From Sipunculus nudus (taxonomy: Eukaryota; Annelida; Sipuncula; Golfingiida; Sipunculidae): a stretch of 64,000 bases of DNA. The DNA lies in the NCBI GenBank assembly GCA_026874595.1, contig CM049309.1, positions 27,593,033-27,657,032 on the forward strand. The letters are read 5' to 3'. This document shows, piece by piece, positions 20,604-32,600 of this stretch. The notes beneath the pieces were generated by a model. It made no database searches and was not told the origin of the DNA. It was given only the letters and a program-made list of their open reading frames with translations. Numbering within the stretch: the stretch's first letter is position 1; each line of letters opens with the position of its first letter. Position numbers and translations under genes: made by a program.

Positions 20604-20785
20604 TTTTAAAAGTTTACACATTTTTCTCTATTTTTGAGATATATAAATACAGACTAAATCTTGGCCTGTTGGTTAATCTGTTTGATGCTTCAGTTGAATG
20701 GGTATATACTACCATTCTGATGATAACATTTCCTTTTGCGAATCTCTTCCCAGTCAGCTGAGCGTCATGACCCATGGGTCACTTG

Positions 20786-21577
20786 TTGTTAGTTGTTTTA
20801 CTTCCACCTTATTTAGATTTCACTTACTTGTTGACTTTGCTTGTCCTTTATTTTGTTTTCGACAGGCTTGTTCTGAGGGTTTGGTCTCAGGATCTTGATC
20901 TTCAGATCTTGATCTTCTGACTCGATCTTCGCGATCTTGTACTTGGTCTTGATCTTGATCTTCGGCTTTCTTGAGACTTGCGATGTCAGTATCTCTGGGA
21001 TGCTGGGATGCTGTGATGCTGCTAACACGTCCGCATGCGGTGGTGATTGCAACGAAACTGAGAACGAATAATGTACTAAATATTGGTACGGGGCGTTGTT
21101 TTGCTTATTAGTTTTGGAGGGCCGGGAGTGCGTTTTTCCTTAGTTTTGATCTTTATGTAAAATCTATAATATTTGTTTATTGATTTTGTAATTTGGGGGA
21201 GTGTAAGATCTTAGAAAGTTCTTTTGGTTTTTGTTATTATTTTGGGATTTGGGGAATAATAAGTTGATTAATTTTGGGGTTGATATTGATATGGGCCTTA
21301 ATTATGTGTTATTTGGGTTGAGTGGACCTAGTATGCAAATTAGGGGATGCCAGTTGCAGGGGTCTAAATTACCTCTGCAGATTCGATCCCCCTATTGCTC
21401 GAAGGTCGGGGTATGTTAAATGGAGGTCACGTCGGTTTACATTGCGGGGTCGCGACCTACATCGCTGACCTCCTGTTTTTGTGAGTGTTGGGTTCTGTAT
21501 TGTGGGCTTTCGTTGGGGAGGCTTGTGTGTGCGGTTTTTGATGTTTTATATATTTATTTTATTAATTATTTACTTTG
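20786..21577. other. Unassigned sequence and possible 3' UTR of non-LTR element 2
   Basis: No gene is supported. 20895-20975 is a GATCTT-rich simple repeat. 21300-21480 contains palindromic GGTCGCGACC-like and TGCAGGGGTCTAAATTACCTCTGCA stretches. The part nearest 21577 probably is the 3' UTR of the minus-strand element ending there; no poly(A) tail was recognised. Confidence 0.4.
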
Positions 21578-22800
21578 TTATTGTTGATTTTTTCCCTCTA
21601 GGATGTAATCTAGAGGGGATTTTATTTTTATGTTGTTTTTAGGTTGTGTGTTATCGTGTTGATATTTAAGAAGTTTTATTGTGTCCAGGTCTTTTATTCT
21701 TTCATAGGAGTTTGTTGCTTGTTCTTTTAGATATTCAGTGATTTTGGGGGTGTTTGTTTTTTCTCTTAGTTCGTCTGTTTTTGTTAGTTTGTGTGTTCTG
21801 AGGATGGCTCTCAGTGCTTTATTTTGTGTGATTTCTAATTTATTTAACATTGTTTTCCCTGCTCTTGAGTCGAATGTTACACCTAGAAATTTTGCCTCTT
21901 TATGTTCTTTGAGGTCCTCACCTAATAATTCTAGGGGCTCGAAATATTTGGGTTTTTTTGCTTTTGTAAATAAAACAGTTTGTGTTTTGGACGGATTTAA
22001 GCGGACTCTCCGGTCGTCGCACCAGTTTTTTATTCTTTGTAGTTGGGCCTGTACTTTATTTCTGGAGTATTTTGGATTTGTGTCGGTCGACCAGATAGCA
22101 ATATCGTCAGCGTATTGTGATACGCACAGTTGTTGTCCTGTCTTGGGGATGTCATTTACATACATTATGTATAATAGAGGGCTGAGAACAGAGCCCTGGT
22201 GGGTGCCTGCTTTTAGTGTTATTTCGTGTGATAGGGTCCCTTTAACTTTTACTCTAAGTGTTCTGTTGTGTAAGAAGGATGAGATTAATCTGATTATTTT
22301 ATTCGGCAGATGGGATTGCGTTATTTTGTATCTGACTCCGTCTGACCAGACGGAGTCAAAAGCCTTTTCCACATCGAGGAATGTGGCGAGAGTATATTGA
22401 CTGCGTTTAAAGCCTGTGATTATGGATTGGCTAAGTCGGAGGATGTGATCGGTGGTTGATCTGCCCGCTCTGAAACCGGACTGATCTTGGTTAAAAAATG
22501 GACCCCCCAATTCGGGAGGTCGGTTGTCCAAAAACGTGGTTATTTTATTTTTTAGGATTTTTTCAAATAATTTTCCTATACAGGGGAGTAAACTAATAGG
22601 TCTGAAATTTGTTGGTTGTCTTGTGTTTTGCCAGGTTTGGGTATCATTGTTACTATTGCTTTTTTCCAGTCGTCTGGGAAGTATCCCCAGTTAATGCACA
22701 ATGTGTATACTTTCGCTATTCTTTCTAAGCATGTGTCGGGGAGTTTTTTTTTAATATTACATAATTTATGTTATCTGCGCCTGGGGCTGATTTTCCCTTG
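21578..22800 (-). pseudogene. Reverse transcriptase, non-LTR element 2, with internal deletion
   Basis: The 318-codon ORF ending at 21578 encodes GFRAGRSTTDH, LDVEKAFDSVW, AGTHQGSVLSP and the catalytic YADD in SQYADDIAIW, followed by the post-RT region to GKNQQ and a stop. Compared with element 1, about 55 residues are missing between FDSRA and GKTMLNKLE (near 21862), joining two distant parts in frame. The N-terminal RT portion (22530-22800) is in another frame, with APGADNINYVILKK visible near 22760. The enzyme would be inactive because of the frame break; the deletion removes a segment beyond the palm. Confidence 0.8.
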
Positions 22801-23811
22801 GCTGTTTTAAGTGCGCGTTTTATTTCAGTTAGCGCAACGGGCCTTACTGCGGGATTTTTATCATCTGTTTCATTTATTTGTGTTTGTAGTGGTTTGAATA
22901 AAATCGGGTTGTTTTCTATTGTTTCAGTTACAGTATCATAGAGTTCTTCATTAAAATCTTCATCTTCTGGTGTTGTGTGTATTTTTTCCAATGTGTCCGC
23001 AAATAAATCCGCTTTGTTTTGTGAGGTTTCGGCTACTGAGCCGTCGGGTTTTAATAGTGGTTGGGACTGCCCTGTGCTAGGGTTTGTTTTTGAATTTGAA
23101 AATTGTTTGAATTTGTTCCAAAATTGTTTTGTATTTGTTTTATCATCTAAGCTATTTATGTAGTCTGTCCATTGCGAGCGTTTTTGTTCTAAAATAGCTT
23201 TTTGTGTTAGTTTATTTATTCTGTTATATAGATGGTTCGCCTCGGCCGTGCGGGTCCGTTTTTGGTAATTTCGGACTCGGCGTCGGAGTTTTACAAGTTG
23301 CCTGATTCTGGGCGTGAAGTGCCACCAGTTTCTGTTTTTATTTACTTTTTCGGGCGCTACTATATTAATGGCTTCGTTGATGGACTGGGTCATCTCGTGT
23401 GTCAGATTATCGATCTGAAGGTGGGTAATAACATCCACCTCATCAGGGTCGGTCATTTTTTCGGCCGTGTATTTTAGGAATTTTTCCCAATCTGCGTTTT
23501 TCAGGTCTCTGAATTTTTTGGGGGGTGCGACCTGTGGTGCCCAGTTTATATCTAAATGGATCGGGAGATGATCTGAACCTATATCTTCTCCCACATAGTA
23601 TTCCGATCTTAAAGCTGTTTCTGGCGTGGCTAGAGCGAGGTCTAGTATATTCCACGCTCCGTTTGCGGAGTTGAAGTAAGTCGAGTTTTCGTCATTTAAT
23701 AATATTAGATTGCCGTCTGAGAGTTCGTTCATTAATATTCTCCCAGATTCATTTGTATATCGTGCGCCGTAATTCTCATGAGGGGCGTTCAGGTCTCGGA
23801 GAATTATGTAA
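22725..23811 (-). pseudogene. Endonuclease C-terminus and linker, non-LTR element 2
   Basis: A minus-strand frame of 335 codons (22725-23732), extended upstream by the LRDLNAPHENYGARYTNE segment to 23811, carries the second half of the APE domain. NILDLALATPET is followed by VGEDIGSDHLPIH with its SDH motif. Then comes the linker rich in Arg/Lys and Asn, ending in a SAPGADNINYVILKK segment that leads into RT. GDLN, usual at the APE active site, reads RDLN here. The frame is cut at 23812 by the family-C Helitron, and the domain resumes at 25753. Confidence 0.8.
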
Positions 23812-25752
23812 TTGTATCGCCAGACATAGTCTGGAGATACTATGGTTTAGGCACGGTCGCGCCGCCGCCGCCGCCGCAGAGATTTCTTTTGGACACAATA
23901 ACTCAAAAAATATTTCACGGATCTTTACCAAACTTGGTATATGTATAGATATGGGTGAGAGGACGACGCCTATTTAAAATGAGGTCATGACCTCAACTAG
24001 GAGAGTGACCTTGACCTTGAATAGGTTCAATTTTGGGGAAAATCACACAAATTCTTAAATATCTCAAGAAAACTTGCATGGATTGATCCCAAAATCAAGT
24101 TGATAGAAGATCATGGATAGGGTTGTCATGGTCCAGAAACTGGTGGCGCCACCTATTATTCTTTACTTGTTTTCATGCCGTTTAATATCCCCAAAATTGC
24201 TACTTGACAGTACTGTGAGCATTATAAGTCAAAAACTAATGGACAGATTTCTTTCATATTATGCAAATACATAGATATGGGTTATGGGATGATGTTTATT
24301 TAAATTGGGGTCATGACCTTTCCTATGAGAGTGGCCTTGACCTTGAATATTGCCATATATGTGGAAATAACACAAAATCATTAATTTCTCAATAAGGGAT
24401 GCATGCATTAGTCCAAAAATCAACTTGACCGAAGATCTTGGATAGTAATGTAATGTACCAGAAACAGGTGGCGCCACCTGTTATTCTTTTACTTGTTTTC
24501 GTGCCGTTTAATACCCCATCATTGCCACTTAACAGTACATTTATAACCTGTGAGCATTATAAGTCAAAAACTAATGGACAGATTTCTTTCATATTATGCA
24601 TATACATAGACATGGGTTATGGGATAATGTATATATAAATTGGGGTCATGACCTTTCCTATTAGAGTGGCCTTGACCTTGAATATTGCCATATATGGTGA
24701 AAATTACACAAAATCATTAATATCTCAATAAGGGATGCATGCATTGGTCCAAAAATCAACATGTTCGAAGATCTTGGAAAGTATTGTCATGTACCGGAAA
24801 CAGGTGGCGCCACCTGTTATTCTTTTACTTGTTTTGTGCCGTTTAATACCCCATCATTGCCATTTATCAGTACTGTGAGCATTATAAGTCAAAAACTAAT
24901 GGACAAATTTCTTTCATATTATGCATATACATGGATATGGGTTATAGGATAATGTTTATTTGAATAGGGGTCATGACCTTTCCAATGAGTGGCCTTGACC
25001 TTGAATATTGCCATATATGGTGAAAATTACACAAAATCATTAATATCTCATAAGGGATGCATTGATTGGTCCAAAAATCAACTTGAACGAAGATCTTGGA
25101 TAGTGTTGTCATGTACGGGAAACAGGTGGTGCCACCTGTTATTCTTTTACTTGTTTTCGTGCCGTTTAATACCCCATCATTGCCACTTAACAGTACATTT
25201 ATAACCTGTGAGCATTATAAGTCAAAAACTAATGGACAGATTTCTTTCATATTATGCATATACATAGACATGGGTTATGGGATAATGTATATATAAATTG
25301 GGGTCATGACCTTTCCTATTAGAGTGGCCTTGACCTTGAATATTGCCATATATGGTGAAAATTACACAAAATCATTAATATCTCATAAGGGATGCATGCA
25401 TTGGTCCAAAAATCAACATGTTCGAAGATCTTGGAAAGTATTGTCATGTACCGGAAACAGGTGGCGCCTTTACTTGTTTTGTGCCGTTTAATACCCCATC
25501 ATTGCCATTTATCAGTACTGTGAGCATTATAAGTCAAAAACTAATGGACAGATTTCTTGCATATACATAGACATGGGTTAGGGGATGATGTATATTGAAA
25601 TTTGGATCATGACCTTTTCTATGAGAATGACATTTCTATGAGTGTGGTCTGATATTAATTGTTGCTGAAGATGGGGGGCCTATTCTTAAAGGGGGGGGGG
25701 GGATTAATTGTCTGGCGATACTATGGCACCTGCGGTGCCAAGAAATATCTAG
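23812..25752 (+). mobile_element. Helitron-like element, family C, inserted in the endonuclease
   Basis: The 5' end TTGTATCGCCAGAC-ATAGT-CTGGAGATAC forms a hairpin at 23814-23840. The 3' end has GTCTGGCGATAC (25710-25721, exact inverse of the start), the hairpin GGCACC-TGC-GGTGCC (25725-25739), nine bases, and CTAG at 25749-25752 followed by T. This is a canonical Helitron 3' terminus. Removing it rejoins GTAA and TTTTTACTG, which restores the reading frame of the interrupted endonuclease with no target duplication, i.e. insertion between A and T. There is no Rep/helicase coding capacity. A GCC-repeat is at about 23860 and a 12-G run at 25691-25702. Confidence 0.88.
23990..25640 (+). repeat. 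Tandem units of about 330 bp in family C
   Basis: About five units share GTCATGACCT, GAGTGACCTTGACCTTGAAT(A), CAAAATCATTAAT-TCTCA, GAAGATC(T/A)TGGA(T/A)AGT, then AGGTGGCGCCACCT and TGTTATTCTTTTACTTGTTTT(C)GTGCCGTTTAATACCCCATCATTGCC. Exact palindromes are at 24141, 24466 and 24802; 25126 has one change and the copy at about 25459 is cut after GGCGCC. Units at about 24440-24780 and 25105-25450 are more alike than neighbours, again suggesting a two-unit period. The short ORFs repeating the same peptide are artefacts. Confidence 0.85.
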
Positions 25753-26160
25753 TTTTTACTGTTATTTCTGATTTTTTGGAATATTTGTGGTTGTAATTTG
25801 TTTTGTGGTGGGTTGTAATAAACTATTATATCTAAGGGGGAGGTTGTGTTTTGTTCGTTGTTTATGCGCACGGAGAGGGCTTCTGCTTTAAAATGACCGA
25901 ACCATTTGTTTATAGTGTAGTTTAGTTGTCTATCTATACAAATGGCCGTGCCCCCTGTTTTTCTGTCTGCTCTGATTAAGTCATAGGGTCCCATCGAGAA
26001 ATGGGTACCCGGTTTGAGTTTTGTTTCTGTTATCAGAGCGATTTGTATGTTGTTTTTTGTTAAATAATTTAATAAACTTTGTTTCTTGGTGGTCAGGCTG
26101 TTTGTGTTTATATGTATGATCTTGAGTTTTGTGTTGGGGGGGTTATTTTGGGTGTTAGTG
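25753..26160 (-). pseudogene. Endonuclease N-terminus, non-LTR element 2
   Basis: The minus strand encodes an IIHINTNSLTTKK-like first motif (near 26110), ITETKLKPGTHFSMGPYDLIRADRKTGGTAICI and then DIIVYYNPP. These form the first half of an APE endonuclease, stopping at the Helitron end. It is collinear with the same region of element 1 at 3900-4260. With 22725-23811 it makes one domain once the Helitron is ignored. Confidence 0.78.
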
Positions 26161-26299
26161 TTTTTATTATTTACACTATTGAATGCACTAATTACGGGTT
26201 GTTTATCTTGATAGTGCAGGGTAGTTTAGTTTGTAGTGTTGCTCTTTGCTAACGTAACTTTCAACTGTTCTTGGATGAACAGTGAAATTGTATGCGTAT

Positions 26300-27994
26300 T
26301 TATGTCCTACAGATAGGACATTGCATATTTCAAAGAGAGATTTGTTTGGTAGGATTTTTTCATCGCCAGGGCAAGGAATGTTAGGTTTTTGGTTGCTTGT
26401 ATTATGTGTGGGTTTTGGCTATGGGCTTGTGTCAGCGGGGGTGGTATGTTATGTTGGGCCGCCCATGCGGGGCGTTTTGGGGGCGGGGCCGGTAAAAGTG
26501 GTACTTTGCGTATTTTTTCTTTATTGAGGCTCTCTTGTTGCCTGTGTTTTAGGTTGGCCAATTTGTAGATTGGGCATGATTTGTAGCTGGCAATGTGTGC
26601 TCCCTGACAGTTTGCACATTTGCATTTTGTCGGTCAGTTTCACAGTTATTGAGGGTGTGGCCTTCCTTGCCGCATCTGAGGCAGCGGGGGGTTTCCTTGC
26701 ATTGTTTGGCTGAGTGGCCGAAACGTTGACAATTGTAGCACTGCCCTATCTCGCTCAGCTCTTGGTATTTTGTCAGATTGTAGGTTGGGTTGTCTAGTTT
26801 TATTTTGTTTTTCATGGCTGTTTGGTATTCTTTGTTTGTTGCAAAAGTGAGTTTTATTGTTTGGTTTTTCCTAGTCGGTGAGCCTCAATGACTCCGATCT
26901 CACCTAATTGTTGGGCAATGTGTTCATTTGTTATATCTGTCGGGACGCCTTTAATGACTCCCTTATTTGGATGTTTGTGTTTGTTGTTTGGTTGATTGGC
27001 TTGGTTTGTTGTCGTTGTTTGTTCTGTGTCCATGTCAGTGACGGTTTCATCTAGCGTGGTTGTGATTTGTTCTGATGGTTCAGTAGTTTTTTGTGGGTTC
27101 TCAGTCGTGGTAGTGTTTTCCTGGTTTTGTATGTTTGTTGTTGTTTCGGGTTTTGTTGGGGTTGTTTGTTTTTGTTTTCTCCTTGATTTTGGTTCCTCAG
27201 GGGATTTGCCTTTGTCATTTATTGGTGATCTTGTCTTTCTTTTTGGTGAGCTGATTTTTTTGTCATAGTTTTCTTCCATTTTTTTGATAGTTTCTAGTGG
27301 TGTTTCTGTTTTTAGTTGGAATTTTGGTTTGTTTGTTTGTGTTGTTGGGTGTTTTCTGGCTGAGCGTGGGTGTGCTTTCACTGTCCGCCTAGTGGTTAGG
27401 TCTACTTTGAATTCATCTAGTTGGTCTAGAGCTGTTTCCATGTTGATTAGTCCGGGGGAGGAGGGTGGAGTTTGGGTGTTTTGTGTTTGTTCATAGTTTG
27501 GGTTTGTTTGTCTCTCTGCTAGGCTGAATAGCTTGTCAGTCATGGTTTTGATTTGTTCGTCACGACTGTTGAGTTTTTCTTGCAGTTTGTTTATGGTGTC
27601 ATTTAGTCTTTCTATTTCTGCAACCTGTTTCATTAATGTTGTTTTGAGGTCATTCAGGTCGCTATTTTCGGAGTCCGATGTTGGAGCATTGACCTGGCTC
27701 TTAGTTTCATTCATGTCTGTTTTGATCCGGGCAATTTTGGTTTTGTCGTTTGTTGTTTTTTTGTTGTTCGTGACTTTGTGTTTGTCATTTGTAGGTTTGT
27801 TTTCGGGTTTTTTGATGTCCCGTGGACCTAATGGTGTTCTTTTTGGTCATGTTTGTCAGCGCTGTTGTTTTGTTTAGGGTTTTAATGCTTTTGTTTCTTT
27901 CAGTCAGTCTTTTTTGTTCTGATTTACTTAATTTTCTAATGAAGCCGTCTAGGTCTTTAACGAATTTTGTTGGTTTTCCTACAGTGCGGGACAT
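26300..27994 (-). pseudogene. ORF1 (Gag-like) of non-LTR element 2
   Basis: The likely start is at 27994 (MSRTVGKPTKFVKD). A second frame from 27714 carries a coiled coil (about residues 20-70, MKQVAEIERLNDTINKLQEK and onward) and a long Thr/Pro/Lys/Gln-rich disordered region. A third frame (26549-26815) has two CCHC knuckles, CYNCQRFGHSAKQC and CLRCGKEGHTLNNC. At least two frame changes separate these parts. The protein should coat element RNA. A Pro/Ala-rich tail follows to about 26300. Confidence 0.72.
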
Positions 27995-28363
27995 ACCATT
28001 CTAGTTTTAGTCTGATCTGTTCTTGTTTTGTTAGTAGCGTTAATTATGCACTTACTTGTTTTCTGCTCCAAAGATCATGCAAATGAGTAATTTTACTTAC
28101 TTGGAATCTGTATTTCTTGTTTGGTTTGGTTGTGATGTGAAGTCTTGAGTCCTAAAAAGGACTGTTTGGGTGGCACCGGCCGGCCAAGTCAGACTTAACA
28201 CTACGTGTAAGTTTTACTGACTGAACTTACTCGGTGCTAATTTGTGACGGTTGGATGAACTTGCTAATTATGTCTGGTGACACAGAGGATGCTGGAGGCT
28301 GGTGGCTGGAGAGACTCACTGGCACGTCCGCACGGTACGGTGGTCAGTGAGCGAGTGGAATAA
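27995..28363 (-). other. Probable 5' leader of non-LTR element 2
   Basis: No ORF of note. It lies upstream of the ORF1 start and directly against the truncated LTR of Gypsy-2. It includes GGCCGGCCGG-type palindromes near 28178 and A-rich sense sequence like that of the element. It does not match the missing 145 bp of the Gypsy-2 LTR. Confidence 0.4.
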
Positions 28364-29031
28364 TGAGACTGACTACCAGGTGCCCTCCCTCAGTACTTAT
28401 ACTATCCAGAGGTCCGAGTGAGGACCTGAACGAAACAAGGGCTACAAGGCTGATGCTGGTATCGTTATCTGCCCACTACAGAGTAAATGTGTGTTTCCTG
28501 TCGGCCCTTAAAATGCATATTAAGCAAAGACTAGTACAATTTCAACAATAAATATTACCTTCCCAGATTACTCAAGAAACACTTAATCAGTGATACTAAT
28601 TGTGACGTAATCACGAATTAGGGTTAAATAGTAATGAGGAATAAACTTAGATTATACTTTGTGGATTTTAATTTATCAATTGGAAAATGATTAATAATTG
28701 GACATTAAAATAAGGTAAGGTATCATGCCATATATGTACTTACAGAGAACAAAGAGGCCTACCTGATACTATATTATTCTAAGAAATATAAATTAGGACC
28801 TGCTTGCAAATAAAGAAATATACTTCGACAGAAAACACTCTATATATATCCATATGGGATATTGAGCATTGCCATCGGGAGCCATCATTTTTAGCGCGCA
28901 GGCGCTGGGCTGGTGGCATCGCCTGCCCGCTTACGCAACAGGCCGGGGCGACAGGGACCAGAGCTAATTGATAACGGCTGGACATCAAGTGTACGCCGAG
29001 ACTTGGGTGTATGAGTGCGTACTCTGTAACA
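28364..29031 (-). repeat. 3' LTR of Gypsy-2, truncated
   Basis: 668 bp matching 34801-35468 with scattered changes (for example GCCCTCCCTCAGTAC versus GCCCGCCCTCAATAC). It ends in CTGTAACA at 29031, next to the polypurine tract. The terminal 145 bp present in the other LTR are absent. Confidence 0.9.
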
Positions 29032-29047
29032 TACCTACCCCCCTAAG
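29032..29047 (-). promoter_or_regulatory. Polypurine tract of Gypsy-2
   Basis: On the minus strand the sequence reads TTAGGGGGGTAGGTA directly before the LTR start TGTTACAGAG. It is the expected plus-strand primer. The following 29048-29637 is AT-rich 3' untranslated sequence with no supported ORF. Confidence 0.7.
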
Positions 29048-29637
29048 TGTGAGCGTCCTCGATCGGCACACTAATTAATTAAAAAAAAATAGATCAACTA
29101 GATAAATAAATAGAAGCTTAAAATACTAGATAAATAATAGAAGCTTAGATATACTAACTGAATTACCAAGAGCACCTATGAAACAGACTAGCCTGTCCTC
29201 ACTCGGTCAGTATATTTCCTTAATAGAATTTGAATGTACTTTATCCACCTGCTAGTTAGCTAACCTATGTACTCCTTAAGTATGACCTGACCACCAAGCG
29301 GTGGGTTCCGTTTGCACGAACACCGGCCGAATAAATTAATATTAGAGGCGCACATTGATAAACCTATCTCCTTCATATGAACATGTAAATATATCCTTAT
29401 GCTTTCTATTTGATGACCATCTAAATTATACTTCTCATTATTGACCTCTTGCAAGCATCTATAATGCAATAAAACGAACCTCTACTGTGTTCCTCTCCAC
29501 TTGTTAACTTAATAATAATTCCTGAATTTGCACTTCAACACATGAAACCTAAAATATATGAGCACTTATATAGTATCCTTACATTGCTAAGATTCCTTAA
29601 TTCCTCAATGAGACTGGCAATTAATATGCACATATAA

Positions 29638-32600
29638 TTAAACACAAGAGTCCTTTTTCTTCCCATATTTCATTTCAAAGTCCTGAATCAGGTCCTTATC
29701 TCCAATCACTAGGTCTGTGTACTCCCAGGAGTTGTGTTCCGGCCCGATGCCTTGCCACTGCACGAGGTACTTCGGTTCCAGTTGTCCTGCCGCGTTCCGG
29801 GTCCACATCTTATCTAAGATGCGCTCGGGCTTTTTGTGGTCGGTCGCGAGCGAGTCTTCTGGGGTGTCTGCTTCTGTGTCTGAGGTTTCATCATCATTAC
29901 TATTTACGATCATTTCAACTCCCATGCCGTCCTCAAAGTCATCGATCGGGGTTCGGATCGGCGCATTATCCGGATCGACGTAAGGCTTTATCCTATTAAC
30001 ATGCACTATTTGTTGCTTCCGTCGGATATCACATGTTTCAACACAGTAGTTCACGGGAGATGTTTTCTCCATTATCCGGAAGGGCCCATGCCAGGGACGC
30101 GAGAGTTTTGGCGACAGCCCAGGAGGTTTTACAGGAGTATATAGCCAAACGCGATGCCCAACTTGGTAATCTGTATTTTGTGCACACTCATCGAATCGTA
30201 GTTTAAGTTTCTGTTATGCTAGTTCAGTGTTCTCTTTGACTAAATGAAATGCTTCCTGCAGCCGCGTGATCATTTCAGTCCGATACTTGTCTGTGGAGGT
30301 GTATGTGACCGCCGGAGTCTGCAACGTAGCTTCGACCGGTAGCACCATGTCAGGTCCGTGACATAAGAAGAACAGTGTTTCCAGCGTGGTGTCATGTAAG
30401 CTAGACCGGTACGCGGCGAGCGCAAACGGGATGAACTGGTCCCAGTCTCTTTGATGGCTGCTCACATACATTGATATTTGTTGCACCAACGTGGCGTTGA
30501 ATCGTTCCATGAGCCCATCAGTCTGCGGCCTATAGGCACTCGTGTTAATCTTTTTTGTGTTCATAATTGTACATATTTCGGATAGCACTTTCGACAGGAA
30601 GTTCGGCCCGCGATCGGAGAGCTGTGTTCGCGGTGCGCCATGCCGGCAAACAATTTCTTCCACGAATGCCCACGCAGTGGTAACGGCATCAGCTGCTCGA
30701 ACTGCACGTGCCTCAGGGTATCTTGTAAAATAGTCACTGAAGACGATAATTTACCGGTTGCCGGAATCAGTAGGTGGAAGGGGTCCTAGAACATCGACCG
30801 CCACACGGTCCCATGGGCCAGCCACAGGTATTGGTAACAATGGGGCAAGTTTCCTATTGCTTGGTGTCTTTCTTGTTGCACAGTCCACGCACGACTTACA
30901 CCAGAACTCTACGTCGGCGTACATGCCTTTCCAGTAGAATCGCTCTTGTATCTTGGTATACGTTTTGTGGAAGGCTAAATGGCCGGCTGTTGGGTCGTCA
31001 TGGCAACAGTACATTATCTCGTCTACGAGAGCACGCGGTACTACTAACTGTCGGCGAGTTAGCTGTCGTCGGCGGGGGCCTGGACACCACAGGTGGTACA
31101 GCACTCCATCCTCTAATATGTATTCCCCCGATTCGGCTGCTATTTGGCGGGCATCCGCCGAGTTAGTGGGGAGCGTACCATCCTGTAAATATTGGATCAG
31201 TGGCCTCAGACTGGGGTCACGTGATTGATGGTCGATGGCCTTCTGTACCATATGGTCACTCAGGTCAGCGAGCTGTTCGATGGGCGCCACTGCAGTTTCC
31301 CGCATCGCGTCGGTGTTGAACAGTGTTTGCGACAGGCCGTCAGCATTCCCGTGCTGGGTTCCGGGTCGATGTTTTACTTCAAAGTCATACTCTTGAACTT
31401 TCAATGACCAGCGTGCCAGCCGGCTGGCCGGGTCTTTGATGTTCATCAGCCACTTAAGGGGATTGTGGTCAGTGATCACGGTGAACTTACGCCCGTACAG
31501 GTTGTGGCGGAAGTGTTGCACTCCCCAGACTATTGCCAGTGCTTCCTTTTCGATCACAGCATAATTCCGCTCGTGCTTTTGTAGCTGGCGACTACCGTAA
31601 GCGACAGTAGTTTCACCATGTCCCTCAGTTTGTTGAGCTAACACAATCCCTAATCCAGTATCACAGGCGTCCGTATAGAGCACAAAAGGGCGAGAAAAGT
31701 CTGCATGTTGTAATATCGGCTCACATGTCAGCGCTTTCTTTAGACTTTCAAATGCATTGGCGCATTTATCGTCCCAGCAAAATTCAACATTCTTCTTCAT
31801 CAACCGATGTAGCGGACTCGCAATACTAGCAAAATCCTTCACAAACTTTCGGTAATACGAAGCCAATCCTAGGAAACTACGGAGTTCTGACACATCTCTA
31901 GGAGCCGGAAATTCACGGACGGCATTTACCTTCTCGGGATCTGGTTCTACTCCATCCCGAGAGACAACATGGCCGAGAAATGATACCTTTTGGCTACAGA
32001 TGGTACATTTCTTACCTTTCAGTTTAAGTCCAGCTTCTCTAAAGCGTTCAAAGATCTCTCCTTGTCTTTCCAGGTGTTCATCAAACGTAGATGAGAAAAC
32101 AATTATATCATCTAGGTATACGAGGCATTTCTGCCATTGCATGCCACAGAGTAAGACGTCCATTAAACGTTGGAACGTGGAAGGAGAGTTACATAATCCG
32201 AACGGCATGGTATTGAATTCGAACAGTCCACAAAAGGTAGTAAATGCGGTTTTCTCTCTGTCTTCTTCGGTGACAGGTATCTGCCAATAACCAGATGCTA
32301 AGTCCATGGTGGAGAAATATTGCGATCCTTTGAACGCATCAAGCATATTGTCAATGCGCGGAAGTGGGTACACATCTTTCTTTGTAACGGAATTCAACTG
32401 ACGGTAATCCACACAGAAGCGCTCGGAGTTGTCTTTCTTCTTTACCAGTAAGATCGGAGCGCCCCAGGGGCTCTTTGATGGCCTTATGATGTCACGGTCA
32501 AGCATATTCTGTATATGCTCTTGTATCACCTCTCTCTGAGACACGGGAACACGGTATGGTCTCTGTTTAATTGGAACATGATCACCAGTGTTTATGTGAT

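Larger units (their letters stand above)
15869..20785 (+). mobile_element. Helitron-like element, family A, copy 1
   Basis: The 5' end opens TAGCTCAGCTGACT...AGTCATCTGAGCTA, a near-perfect hairpin at 15869-15899. A (CCGT/CTGT) microsatellite follows at 15913-15955, then about ten tandem units. The 3' end has TCAGCTGAGCG (about 20756-20766), the reverse complement of the 5' AGCTCAGCTGA, and then the palindrome TGACCCATGGGTCA. Subterminal inverted repeats, a 3' hairpin and tandem cores are the plan of Helentron-associated non-autonomous elements and bivalve pearl-type repeats. No Rep/helicase ORF is present, so it is non-autonomous. It contains a nested element at 19431-20603. Confidence 0.75.
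21578..28363 (-). mobile_element. Non-LTR retrotransposon 2, Jockey-like, split by a Helitron
   Basis: From high to low coordinate the minus strand shows a 5' leader (about 28000-28363), ORF1 with coiled coil and CCHC knuckles, an APE endonuclease and RT. The order and many motifs match non-LTR element 1, so they are relatives in one family. A Helitron-like element (23812-25752) interrupts the endonuclease, and frameshifts occur in ORF1 and between endonuclease and RT. Its 5' edge abuts the truncated LTR of Gypsy-2 at 28364. Confidence 0.75.

Noticed and set aside
26996-27877. Val/Ser/Phe-rich plus-strand ORFs
   Set aside because: They are antisense to the Thr/Lys-rich ORF1 of non-LTR element 2.
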